NCBI GenBank assembly: GCA_964640385.1
Contig: CAZXFL010000020.1
Span: forward strand, 1-35,614
Reading direction: 5' to 3'
Length of the DNA stretch: 35,614 bases
From: JBBDIK01 sp964640385
Lineage (GTDB): Bacteria; Actinomycetota; UBA4738; JBBDHU01
Position numbers and translations under genes: made by a program. This document shows positions 24,268 through 31,894 of this stretch, piece after piece; positions within the stretch are counted from its first letter, which is position 1; the number at the start of each line of letters is the position of its first letter. Below the pieces are notes generated by a model. That model was given only the letters and a program-made list of their open reading frames with translations. It made no database searches and was not told where the DNA came from.

Positions 24268-24909
24268 CTACGTTGGCGCAGGCACCCGTGCCGCGGCGCC
24301 GAGCTCCAGCAGCATGGTTCGGGTCCTCCCGTCCCTCCCGGACGCCAGCAGAACGGGGATGTCTTCGGGGATGTCGAGGTCGAACGCGAGTTCCGGACGT
24401 CGGACGACAGCCGCAGGGAGGTCCTTCGCGGCGGCGAGCGCGAGGTGGCGGGCGAGCGAATCCTTCCCGAAGCGCGCGCCGATCGCTCGCGGTGGGCGGC
24501 GCAGGAGCAACGTTGTCCCGCCGTCGGAGCCGGCCCCGAGAACGACGGGTCCGAGGGTGCGGCAGGCGTCGGTCAGGGCTTCCGCGGTGACCAGCGGCGC
24601 GTCCGCGACGAGGATCCCGAGGCTCTCGGCTCCTCGGTCGATCGCCTCCTGCTCGATCTGCCTGACCGCGTTGGTGAGGGGGGAACGCTCCTCAGGGACG
24701 CCGTGCGCACCGCGGCGTACCGCGATCTCTAGGACCGCTTCGTCGGGAGACAAGACGAGCGTCTCGCATCCGGGAACCTCGAGGGCGGCATCGAGAACGT
24801 CCTCGAGCATGGCCAAGGTCAGGGCTGCCCGCTCGAGCGGGGAAAGCACTGGGGTGAGGCGGCGCTTGGAGCCGGCCAGTGACTTGACGGGGATCGCGAG
24901 CAGACGCAT
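24268..24909 (-). CDS. cofC: 2-phospho-L-lactate (or PEP) guanylyltransferase, coenzyme F420 biosynthesis
   Basis: The 213-aa protein begins with the CofC/FbiD nucleotidyltransferase pattern: IPVKSLAGSKRRLTPVLSPLER, where the Lys residues and the following Arg bind GTP. The middle has GILVADAPLVTAEAL with the metal-binding Asp and the GSDGGTTLLL substrate loop, and near the end FDLDIPEDI. This enzyme uses GTP to make the guanylylated three-carbon unit that is joined to Fo in F420 assembly; actinobacterial homologs (FbiD) use phosphoenolpyruvate. It starts 18 nt after the bioD stop, so it is likely transcribed with the biotin genes. No other F420 gene is in the window. Confidence 0.9.
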   Translation of the reverse strand: MRLLAIPVKSLAGSKRRLTPVLSPLERAALTLAMLEDVLDAALEVPGCETLVLSPDEAVLEIAVRRGAHGVPEERSPLTNAVRQIEQEAIDRGAESLGILVADAPLVTAEALTDACRTLGPVVLGAGSDGGTTLLLRRPPRAIGARFGKDSLARHLALAAAKDLPAAVVRRPELAFDLDIPEDIPVLLASGRDGRTRTMLLELGAAARVPAPT

Positions 24910-24927
24910 CGCCTCGAGCGTATCGCG

Positions 24928-25656
24928 CTAACGCCGAACGGCGTCGGCGGCCCGGATGGCGTCGAGGACCGCAGCGGGCTCGAGGCCTCGGGCGACGGCC
25001 GCCGCGGCCTCGTTCGGCGTCGTGATCAACGGAGCTCGCGGCACGAGCCCGAGCACCGGCACCTCGCAGAGTTCCTCCAAGAGTTGGGGGTTCGTGAGCT
25101 CCGCGGCGTCGGTCGTCGATGGATCGGATCCGCAGATGATCAGCCCGGCGACGGACAGCGACATGCTTCTCGCGTAGGCGACGGTGAGGAAGGAGTGATT
25201 GAGCGTTCCGAGAGCCGGGCGGACGACAACGATGACCGGCAGGCCGATGCGAGCGGCAAGCCCCGCCATCGTCAGGTCCTCGGTCAGCGGGACCGACAGA
25301 CCGCCGGCGCCCTCCACGATCATCAGCTCGTGCCGCTCGCGGAGGCGTTGGTAGGCGGCAACGATCCGCTCTGGTTCGACCGGTCGGCCGCTGCGCCGGG
25401 CCGCGACAAGGGGTGCGAGCGGCTCGTCGTAGACGAAAGGGACGATGTCCTCCACGGGGTCGGTAGTCCGCGCGGCCTCGGCGAGCATCAGCGCGTCCGA
25501 CGGGAGGGCGTCCGGCGGTCCTAGCCATCCGGTCTCGACCGGCTTCATCACGCCGACGTCGATGCCGCGATCGGCGAGCAACCGGGCGAGTCCGGCTGCC
25601 ACGACCGTCTTGCCGACGCCGGTATCGGTGCCGGTGACGAAGAGTCCGGCGCTCAT
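24928..25656 (-). CDS. bioD: Dethiobiotin synthetase
   Basis: The 242-aa protein shows the BioD P-loop FVTGTDTGVGKTVVAAGLA (about 6-24), the substrate Lys in VMKPVETGW, and the second metal/carboxylate motif VEGAGGLSVPL. It carboxylates 7,8-diaminopelargonic acid with CO2 and ATP to form dethiobiotin in the cytosol. ATG 25656 overlaps the bioA stop (ATGA); the open frame extending upstream lies inside bioA. It is the fifth biotin synthesis gene of the operon and is followed closely by cofC. Confidence 0.95.
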   Translation of the reverse strand: MSAGLFVTGTDTGVGKTVVAAGLARLLADRGIDVGVMKPVETGWLGPPDALPSDALMLAEAARTTDPVEDIVPFVYDEPLAPLVAARRSGRPVEPERIVAAYQRLRERHELMIVEGAGGLSVPLTEDLTMAGLAARIGLPVIVVVRPALGTLNHSFLTVAYARSMSLSVAGLIICGSDPSTTDAAELTNPQLLEELCEVPVLGLVPRAPLITTPNEAAAAVARGLEPAAVLDAIRAADAVRR

Positions 25657-27029
25657 CGCGACGCGAGCTCCGTCAATGCTGGTGCTGCTTCGGCGAACGC
25701 CTCGCGCAGGATCCCGGCCATCTCCTGCAGCTCCTCCAGCGTCGATCCGAGGGGCGGCATGAAGATGACGACGTTTCCGATCGGCCGGATCAGCAGCCCG
25801 CGTTCCCTGGCCGCATCGGTCACGAGCCACCCGGCCCGGTCGCCATAGGCGAACCCTTCGTTCGTCGAGGGGTCACGCACCAGCTCGATGCCGGTCATGA
25901 ACCCGGCTTGCCGGACGTCGCCGACGTGCGGATGGGCGGCGAGGGACTCGAGTTCTTCAGCTAGGACCGCGGCCTTGGCGGGCAGCCTCGGGAGCAGGGC
26001 CTCGAGCAGGTCCAGGTTGGCCAGGGCGGCGGCGCACCCCAGCGGGTTGCCGGTATAGGAATGGCCGTGGAAGAAGGTCTTGTGCTCGTCGATCTCTCCG
26101 AGGAAGGCGTCGAAGACCCGTTCGGTCGCCAGGGTCGCCGCGACGGGCAGGTACCCGCCCGTCAGGCCCTTGCCGATGCAGAGCAGGTCGGGGGTAATGC
26201 CCTCGTGGTCGCACGCGAACATGGTTCCGGTCCGGCCGAAGCCCGTCGCGACCTCGTCGATGATGAGCAAGACGTCGTGTTCGTCGCAGAGCGCGCGCAG
26301 GCCCTTGAGGAACCCTGGTGGTGACGGGATGATCCCGGCCGCTCCCTGGACGGGCTCGACGATGACGGCCGCGATGTCGTCGCGCTCGCGGAGCGTGCGG
26401 TCGGCGGCCGCCAGACTGCCCTCCAGCGCCCCGTCGGGATCGGCGGCGCGGAACCGTTTCGGATACGGGACGCGTGGATGTCCGGGCAGGAGCCCCAGGA
26501 AGGGGGCGTGGAACAGGTCGTCGGCGGCGACGCCGACCGCCCCGAGGGTATCCCCGTGGTAGTTGTCGGTGAACCCCAGGACGAACCGCCGGTCGATGCC
26601 CTGGTTCGCCCAGAACTGGACGGCCATCTTGATCGCCGCCTCGACGGCGCCCGCCCCGTTGTCGGTGTAGAAGACGTGACCCAGGCCGGCAGGCGCGGCA
26701 GCCGTGAGCCGCTCCGCGAGCAGGATCGAGGGGACGTTGGCTTGGCCCAGCAGCGTCGAATGCGCGATGCGCCCGAGCTGTTCCTGGATGGCGGCGTCGA
26801 TCTCGGGAACACGGTGCCCGTGGACGTTCAGCCAGATCGCGGAGGTGCCGTCGAAGTACCAGCGGCCATCGGCATCCTGGATCCGAACCCCTTCACCGCG
26901 GACGATGACCGGGGCTCCCGACTCGGCGTACTGGCGCATCGGGGTGAACGGGTGCCAGACGTGCTGGGCGTCGAGCCGCGCGAGTTCGGCCGGTGTGTGG
27001 CCGCCGAGGTCGGTCTCGCGGTCTACCAC
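25653..27029 (-). CDS. bioA: Adenosylmethionine-8-amino-7-oxononanoate aminotransferase
   Basis: The 458-aa class III PLP aminotransferase has DAQHVWHPFTPMRQY near the N-terminus (typical for BioA), the PLP-contact DNGAGAVEAAIKMA segment, LLIIDEVATGFGRTG and the PLP lysine in CIGKGLTGGYLPVA. It converts KAPA to DAPA, normally with SAM as amino donor. I set the start at GTG 27029, which overlaps the stop of the upstream gene by 7 nt behind a G-rich GGGGGTGG site; there is no Met before the conserved HPFTPM region. The larger open frame upstream is only read-through of the neighbouring gene. Confidence 0.93.
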   Translation of the reverse strand: MVDRETDLGGHTPAELARLDAQHVWHPFTPMRQYAESGAPVIVRGEGVRIQDADGRWYFDGTSAIWLNVHGHRVPEIDAAIQEQLGRIAHSTLLGQANVPSILLAERLTAAAPAGLGHVFYTDNGAGAVEAAIKMAVQFWANQGIDRRFVLGFTDNYHGDTLGAVGVAADDLFHAPFLGLLPGHPRVPYPKRFRAADPDGALEGSLAAADRTLRERDDIAAVIVEPVQGAAGIIPSPPGFLKGLRALCDEHDVLLIIDEVATGFGRTGTMFACDHEGITPDLLCIGKGLTGGYLPVAATLATERVFDAFLGEIDEHKTFFHGHSYTGNPLGCAAALANLDLLEALLPRLPAKAAVLAEELESLAAHPHVGDVRQAGFMTGIELVRDPSTNEGFAYGDRAGWLVTDAARERGLLIRPIGNVVIFMPPLGSTLEELQEMAGILREAFAEAAPALTELASR

Positions 27030-28009
27030 CGCAGCGCCACCCCCGCGCTGACCAGTCCCGCGCCCACCGAGGTCAGCAGGACGGCGTCGCCACGGTTGAT
27101 GGTGCCGGCGTCGCGCGCGGCTGCCAAGGCGATCGGGATCGTGGCGGCGGAGCTGTTGCCGTGACGCGCGACGAGATCGACGGTTCGTGCCTCCTCGATG
27201 CCGAGCAGCCGGCCCGATTCGGCCACGAGCCGGCGGCCCGCCTGGTGGGGAACCCAGCGGTCGATGCTCTGCGTCGTCCACCCGGCCGACTTCAGTGCCT
27301 CGGCGCCGGCTTCCGCCATGGCGCGAGCCGCCCGATGGAACAGCGCCGGGCCACGTTCCATCCGCATGAAGTGTTCGCCGCGTTCGACCCCCTCGACCGT
27401 GATGGGTTGGCGGCTCCCGCCGGCCGGGACTCCGATCGCGTCGGCGAGCGATCCGTCGGCGCCGAGGAACGAGCCGCGGACGCCTCGATCCTCGTCGGCC
27501 GCCGCGTCTAGGACCACCGCACCGGCACCGTCGGCGAACACCGGCGCGGTCGACCGGTCGAGCGGATCGGTTCGGCGGGACAGGACGTTCGCGGCGATAA
27601 CGAGCACGGGCCCGGGCGCCGTACGTCCGAACGCTTCCCCGAGGACCAGGGCGTAGAGGAACCCGGAGCAGGCGCCGGCAAGATCGATCGCCCCGGCGCC
27701 GAACAGACCGAGGTGGTGAGCGACGGCCGGCGCCGTCGGCGGCAGCAGGTGATCGGGTGTGCTCGTCGCGAGCAGCAGGAGTGAGACCTGCCCGGGATCG
27801 ATGGCGGCGTCGGCCAGGGCGCGCTCGCCTGCGCGAACCGCGAGGTCTGAGGTGGCCTCGTCATCGGCGGCGATGGGTCGCTCGACGATGCCGGTCCGGT
27901 GTTCGATCCAGCCGGGCTCCAGGCCGATGCGCTCCTCGATGTCTGCGCTGGACACGCGACCGGCCGGGAGTGCCGAGCCGATCCCGGTGATCGCGAGCGA
28001 GGGGGTCAT
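27023..28009 (-). CDS. FabH-like 3-oxoacyl-ACP synthase III; candidate BioZ (pimelate precursor synthesis)
   Basis: The 328-aa ketosynthase has the KAS III Cys-His-Asn triad: Cys114 in AGACSGFLYA, His in WVPHQAGRRL and Asn in HGNSSAATIP. Ordinary FabH starts fatty acid synthesis, but this gene lies between bioF and bioA in the same operon, with 4-bp and 7-bp overlaps on either side. In alphaproteobacteria a FabH-like enzyme in bio operons, BioZ, makes the pimeloyl-ACP precursor from glutaryl-CoA and malonyl-ACP. No bioC, bioH, bioI or bioW is seen in this window, so this is the best candidate for the early step. ATG 28009 overlaps the bioF stop. Ketosynthase fold is certain, BioZ function is inference from context. 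Confidence 0.88.
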   Translation of the reverse strand: MTPSLAITGIGSALPAGRVSSADIEERIGLEPGWIEHRTGIVERPIAADDEATSDLAVRAGERALADAAIDPGQVSLLLLATSTPDHLLPPTAPAVAHHLGLFGAGAIDLAGACSGFLYALVLGEAFGRTAPGPVLVIAANVLSRRTDPLDRSTAPVFADGAGAVVLDAAADEDRGVRGSFLGADGSLADAIGVPAGGSRQPITVEGVERGEHFMRMERGPALFHRAARAMAEAGAEALKSAGWTTQSIDRWVPHQAGRRLVAESGRLLGIEEARTVDLVARHGNSSAATIPIALAAARDAGTINRGDAVLLTSVGAGLVSAGVALRW

Positions 28010-29175
28010 CGGCCCTCCTGCCTCGGCGCGGCTGCCGAGAGCGCCGAGACGGCGCGGTCGATCTGGCCGCGGCTGTGGGTCGCCATCGGGGCCAGTCGGA
28101 TACGGCTCGTCCCCGCGGGCACGGTTGGCGGCCGGATCGCGGGCGCCAGCGCGCCGCGCTCCTCTAGGGCGCCGGCCAGCTCGGTCGCCGCGTCGGCCTC
28201 GCCCGCCATCACGAGCAGCATCGGGGCGCGTTCGTCTCCACGAACCTCGAAGCCGGCGGCGGTGGCGGCGCCGCGCAGATGCCGTCCGTGCTCCCGCAAC
28301 GTGTCGCGGCGCCACGACTCCTCCTGCGAGATCGCCAGAGCCGTCCGCGCGGCCGCCGCAAGGGCGGGGGAGAGCCCCGTACTGAACACGAACGACCGGG
28401 CGCGATTGACGAGCAGGTCGATGAGTGCGCGGTCGCCGGCGACGTAGCCGCCCTGGCAGCCGAGTGCCTTCGACAGCGTTCCGATCTGGACCGGAACGAC
28501 GCGCTGCAGGCCGAACGCCGCGACCGTTCCGCGGCCGTCGTTGCCGAGGATCCCGCCGCCGTGAGCGTCGTCGACGATCAGGGTGGCGCCGAGCCGGTCG
28601 GCGATCGCGGCCAGCGCGGAGAGATTGGCGACATCCGCGTCCATACTGAAGACGCCCTCGGTGGCGATGAACCTGCGTCCAGCCCCGGGTGCGGATCCGG
28701 TCGCCATCACCCGGGAGAGTTGCTCCATATCGTTGTGGCGGTACCGGACGAGCTTCGCACCGGAGAGCCGGACGCCGTCCAGCAGGCTCGCGTGACATAG
28801 CGCGTCCACGAACACGACGTCGTGCCGCCCCGCGATGGTTGAAAGGACGCCGACGTTCGCGGCGTAGCCGCTGGAGAAGACGAGCGCCGCCTCGGTTCCG
28901 CGCGATGCGGCCAGCGCCGACTCCAACTCCTCGTGGGGGCCGAAGTTCCCGGTGATGAGGCGGGAAGCGCCTGCGCCAACGCCGAACCGCTCCGCCGCCC
29001 CTGTAGCCGCTGCGATCACCCGTGGATCGTTCGACAATCCCAGGTAGTTGTTGCTCGCCAGGTTCACGAGCGTCCGGCCTTCGCGCTCGACCTGCGTTCC
29101 GGAACCGCCTTCGCGGAGCCGCCGGCGCAGTCCATCCGCGTCGATGCGCTCAATGGTCGACCTCCAGCTGTCCAT
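28006..29175 (-). CDS. bioF: 8-Amino-7-oxononanoate synthase
   Basis: The 389-aa alpha-oxoamine synthase shows NLASNNYLGLSNDPRV near the N-terminus, the GVGAGASRLITGNFGPHEELE segment, VDDAHGGGILG with the PLP-ring Asp, and the PLP lysine in IGTLSKALGCQGGYV. It condenses pimeloyl-ACP (or -CoA) with alanine to give KAPA. ATG 29175 shares one base with the bioB stop (TGATG). It comes directly before the FabH-like gene that may supply its substrate. No anomaly is seen. Confidence 0.95.
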   Translation of the reverse strand: MDSWRSTIERIDADGLRRRLREGGSGTQVEREGRTLVNLASNNYLGLSNDPRVIAAATGAAERFGVGAGASRLITGNFGPHEELESALAASRGTEAALVFSSGYAANVGVLSTIAGRHDVVFVDALCHASLLDGVRLSGAKLVRYRHNDMEQLSRVMATGSAPGAGRRFIATEGVFSMDADVANLSALAAIADRLGATLIVDDAHGGGILGNDGRGTVAAFGLQRVVPVQIGTLSKALGCQGGYVAGDRALIDLLVNRARSFVFSTGLSPALAAAARTALAISQEESWRRDTLREHGRHLRGAATAAGFEVRGDERAPMLLVMAGEADAATELAGALEERGALAPAIRPPTVPAGTSRIRLAPMATHSRGQIDRAVSALSAAAPRQEGR

Positions 29176-30182
29176 CAGACGTTCGCCTCGATCGAGGTCT
29201 CTTCCGGAACCAGGCCGAGGTCCGCCAGCATCGCCCAGTCCTGGTCCGCGGACTGGCCGTCCTCGGTCAGGTAGTCCCCGAGGAACAGGCTGTTCGCGAC
29301 GAGCATCGCCAGGGGCTGCAGGCTCCGCAGGTGGATCTCGCGCCCGGCCGACGCCCGCAGTTCCGCGGTTGGGTTCACCAGCCGGAACATCGACAGCGTC
29401 CGCAGGCAGAACCACGGAGTCAGCGTGTCCGCGGTGTCACCGGTGGCCAGTGGCGTGCCCTCGATCGGGATCAGGAAGTTGACCGGGATCGAGTCGGCGC
29501 CCTCAGCGCGCAGCGCGAACGCGAGGTCGACGATCTCCTCGTGCGTTTCGCCCATCCCCAGGATCACGCCGCTGCACGCCGAAAGCCCCGCCGCGCGCGC
29601 GGACCGAACGGTTGCCAGGCGATCCTCGTAGGTGTGTGTCGTGGTGATCTCGCCGTAGCGCTCCGGCGACGTGTTCAGGTTGTGGTTGTACGCGTCGACG
29701 CCAGCTTTCTTGAGCGCGACGGCCTTGCCCGGTTCGTCGAGCAGTCCGAGGCACGCGCACACCTCCAGGGGGAGCTCGGCCTTGATCCGGCGCGTTGCCT
29801 CCGCCACCTGTTCGATCTGGGTCCACGTCGGCCCGCGGAGCGCGGCCACGATACAGAACCGCTGCGCGCCGGCCGCATGCGCCTCGCGGGCCGCGGCCAA
29901 CATCGCGGCCGGCTTGATGACGGGGTACCGGTCGATCGGGGTCTGGACGTGACGCGATTGCGAGCAGTACCCGCAGTCCTCAGGGCAGTACCCGCTCTTG
30001 GCGTTCAGCAGCACGTTGACCTTGGTCCGATCCGCGAAGTTGGCGCGCCGAACCCGCCAGGCCGCGTCGACCAGCCGCAACGTCTCGTCGTTGGGTAACG
30101 CCAGCATCGCCAGCGCCGCTTCGTGCGAAGGCGCCCGATCCGCGAGCGCCTCGGATACGAGTGCATCCCAGTCCATCGTCAT
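29175..30182 (-). CDS. bioB: Biotin synthase (radical SAM)
   Basis: The 335-aa protein carries the radical-SAM cluster motif CPEDCGYCSQS (CxxxCxxC, about residues 66-73), the downstream cluster region CACLGLL and YNHNLNTSPERY, and SGVILGMGE. It inserts sulfur into dethiobiotin using a 4Fe-4S and an auxiliary 2Fe-2S cluster. ATG 30182 overlaps the birA stop (ATGA) and lies behind AGGAAGGA; a second ATG two codons later is the alternative. It is the second gene of the operon and the first structural biotin gene. Confidence 0.96.
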   Translation of the reverse strand: MTMDWDALVSEALADRAPSHEAALAMLALPNDETLRLVDAAWRVRRANFADRTKVNVLLNAKSGYCPEDCGYCSQSRHVQTPIDRYPVIKPAAMLAAAREAHAAGAQRFCIVAALRGPTWTQIEQVAEATRRIKAELPLEVCACLGLLDEPGKAVALKKAGVDAYNHNLNTSPERYGEITTTHTYEDRLATVRSARAAGLSACSGVILGMGETHEEIVDLAFALRAEGADSIPVNFLIPIEGTPLATGDTADTLTPWFCLRTLSMFRLVNPTAELRASAGREIHLRSLQPLAMLVANSLFLGDYLTEDGQSADQDWAMLADLGLVPEETSIEANV

Positions 30183-31108
30183 GCGTCGGTTCCTTCCTCT
30201 CGAACGAGAGTCACGTCTCCCGCGTGGATGATCTCGTCGCCGTCCGGGGTCGCGACGATCAGCGCGCCGGTCGGATCTACGTCGCGAGCGTGACCGCTGA
30301 TGGTGCCGTTCGGCGTCTCCACCCGCACCCGCGTGCCGATCATCATCGAGTGCTTCTTCCACGCCGCGACGGTGGCACCGGGCTCTACCAACTGCTCGAA
30401 CGCCGACTCAAGAGCGCGCAAGATCTTCGCCAGGACGGATGCCCGGTGCTGTGGGTTCCTGACCGCCGACGCGTTCAGCGCCGCACCACCGGCAGGCGCC
30501 GGCGGATCAACGTTCACACCAATCCCAACCAGAACGTAGGTCGTATCTTCACCGCTGGTCTGCGCTTCGACGAGGATGCCGGCGAGTTTCGCGCCCCCCT
30601 CCGTGAGGAGGTCGTTCGGCCACTTGAGTCCCTTCCCGTGGTAGATCGACCCCGCGAGCGCAACGCCGGCCGCAAGCGAGATCAACGGCAGTCGCGCCAC
30701 CGGGATCGTGGGCCGCAAGAGGACCGAGAACGTCAGGCTGAGACCAGGCTCACTGTCCCACGTGCGCCCGCGCCGCCCGCGCCCGTGCAGTTGTCGCTCC
30801 GCAACCACGACCGCCCCCTCCGGAGCTCCTTCCTCTGCCCACCGACGCAGCTCGTCCTGCGTGCTGTCGACGGTGCCCAGGTACCGATAGGGACGCTCGA
30901 AGGTCCGGCCGTTCAGATGCGAGAGCATCGAAGGCGTTGGTGTTCCCCAACGGAGTCGGTAGCCGTGGGACCGTTGGACCTCGACGGGATACCCGTCGAG
31001 GATCAGCGCCTTGGCCGCCTTCGAGACCGCCGCCCGGCTGACCCCGAGATCCGCCGCCAGGACCTCGCCGCTCTGGAACTCGTAGGTCAGCTCATCAAGC
31101 AGGTCCAC
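30179..31108 (-). CDS. birA: Biotin-[acetyl-CoA-carboxylase] ligase with N-terminal HTH repressor domain
   Basis: The 309-aa class II BirA has an N-terminal winged helix (about 1-55: ELTYEFQSGEVLAADLGVSRAAVSKAAKAL, then HGYRL), the catalytic GRGRRGRTWDSEPG biotin/ATP loop, KWPNDLL and a C-terminal SH3-like domain. It attaches biotin to carboxylase carrier proteins and can repress biotin genes. There is no ATG near the HTH; I chose GTG 31108 because a TANNNT -10 (TACAGT, 31120-31115) lies exactly 6 nt upstream and a BirA-like operator covers the promoter, as for a leaderless autoregulated gene. GTG 31135 and TTG 31126 are alternatives but fall within the operator. Confidence 0.92.
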   Translation of the reverse strand: MDLLDELTYEFQSGEVLAADLGVSRAAVSKAAKALILDGYPVEVQRSHGYRLRWGTPTPSMLSHLNGRTFERPYRYLGTVDSTQDELRRWAEEGAPEGAVVVAERQLHGRGRRGRTWDSEPGLSLTFSVLLRPTIPVARLPLISLAAGVALAGSIYHGKGLKWPNDLLTEGGAKLAGILVEAQTSGEDTTYVLVGIGVNVDPPAPAGGAALNASAVRNPQHRASVLAKILRALESAFEQLVEPGATVAAWKKHSMMIGTRVRVETPNGTISGHARDVDPTGALIVATPDGDEIIHAGDVTLVREEGTDA

Positions 31109-31114
31109 GGCGAG

Positions 31115-31146
31115 ACTGTAAACCAATCTGGCCACGAGAGGTTGAC
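31115..31146. promoter_or_regulatory. Candidate BirA operator overlapping the birA-bio promoter
   Basis: TGTAAACC (31117-31124) and GGTTGAC (31140-31146) form an imperfect inverted repeat with a 15-nt spacer. This closely fits the widespread BirA site TTGTAAACC-N14-15-GGTTTACAA; six of eight right-arm positions match the reverse complement of the left arm. The left arm overlaps the minus-strand -10 candidate TACAGT (31120-31115), so bound BirA would block transcription of birA-bioBF(Z)AD. Consensus is from known BirA regulons; binding here is inferred. Confidence 0.65.
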
Positions 31147-31210
31147 GAGGCCAGCCTCCAGGCACGCCTTGAGACCACAGGTAGGATGAGGACCGCTGAG
31201 GAGGCCCGCA

Positions 31211-31894
31211 CTGGAGCCCTGGTACCGCGTCGCCGAACTTACCGTCCTGCCGCCCCTGCGCGTGTGGTTCAACTGGCGCATGGAGGGGTTCGAGAACATC
31301 CCGCCCTCCGGCCCACTCTTGGTCGCCGCGAACCACACCGGCTACATCGACTCGCTGGTCTGCGCGAACATGCTGGTCAAGGCCGGCCGCCGTCCGCGCT
31401 ACCTCGGCAAGGCCGAGATGTTCGAGGAACCGATCCTGGGCTGGGGGTTGCGCGCGATCCGACAGATCCCGGTTCACCGGGGAACCGGCAGTAAGGCGCC
31501 GCTGGAAGATGCGATCACCGCGCTCCACAACGGCGAGGCGGTGGTGATGTACCCGGAGGGAACGGTGACCAAACGGCCCGACGGGCTGCCGCAGCGCGCG
31601 AAGGTCGGGCTCGCGTGGCTCGCGCTCGCCAGTGGGATGCCGGTGACGCCGATCGCGGGGTGGGGGACCCAGGCGATCTGGCAGAAGAGCGGCAAGGGAA
31701 GCCTGAAACTGGGCCGTCCGCTGTGGCTGACGGCGGGTCCGGCGATGGACTTCTCCGGCTACGCGGACAAGGTGGACGACGTACCGACGCTGCGCAAGAT
31801 CACCGACGAGATCATGGATACCCTGACCGACATGACTTCAGACCTGAAGGACCGGTATCCGAAGCGCTGGCATCCGGAGAACGTCACCTCGTGA
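31211..31894 (+). CDS. 1-Acyl-sn-glycerol-3-phosphate acyltransferase (PlsC family), probable CTG start
   Basis: The 227-aa membrane-associated acyltransferase makes phosphatidic acid from lysophosphatidic acid. The four family blocks are present: NHTGYID (His/Asp catalytic dyad), the LRAIRQIPVHRG segment, MYPEGTVTK and VTPIAGWG. The only ordinary start in frame is GTG 31262, which has no ribosome site and would cut off conserved N-terminal sequence (EPWYRVAELTVLPPLR). A strong GAGGAGG (31198-31204) sits 6 nt before CTG 31211, and a -10 candidate TAGGAT is at 31182-31187. CTG initiation is therefore preferred, though unusual. The stop overlaps the ddl start (GTGA). It is divergent from birA. 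Confidence 0.88.
   Translation: MEPWYRVAELTVLPPLRVWFNWRMEGFENIPPSGPLLVAANHTGYIDSLVCANMLVKAGRRPRYLGKAEMFEEPILGWGLRAIRQIPVHRGTGSKAPLEDAITALHNGEAVVMYPEGTVTKRPDGLPQRAKVGLAWLALASGMPVTPIAGWGTQAIWQKSGKGSLKLGRPLWLTAGPAMDFSGYADKVDDVPTLRKITDEIMDTLTDMTSDLKDRYPKRWHPENVTS

Noticed and set aside
30161..31189. 342-aa plus-strand ORF
   Set aside because: It is opposite birA, which has full ligase and HTH motifs; the plus-strand translation is Arg-rich shadow.
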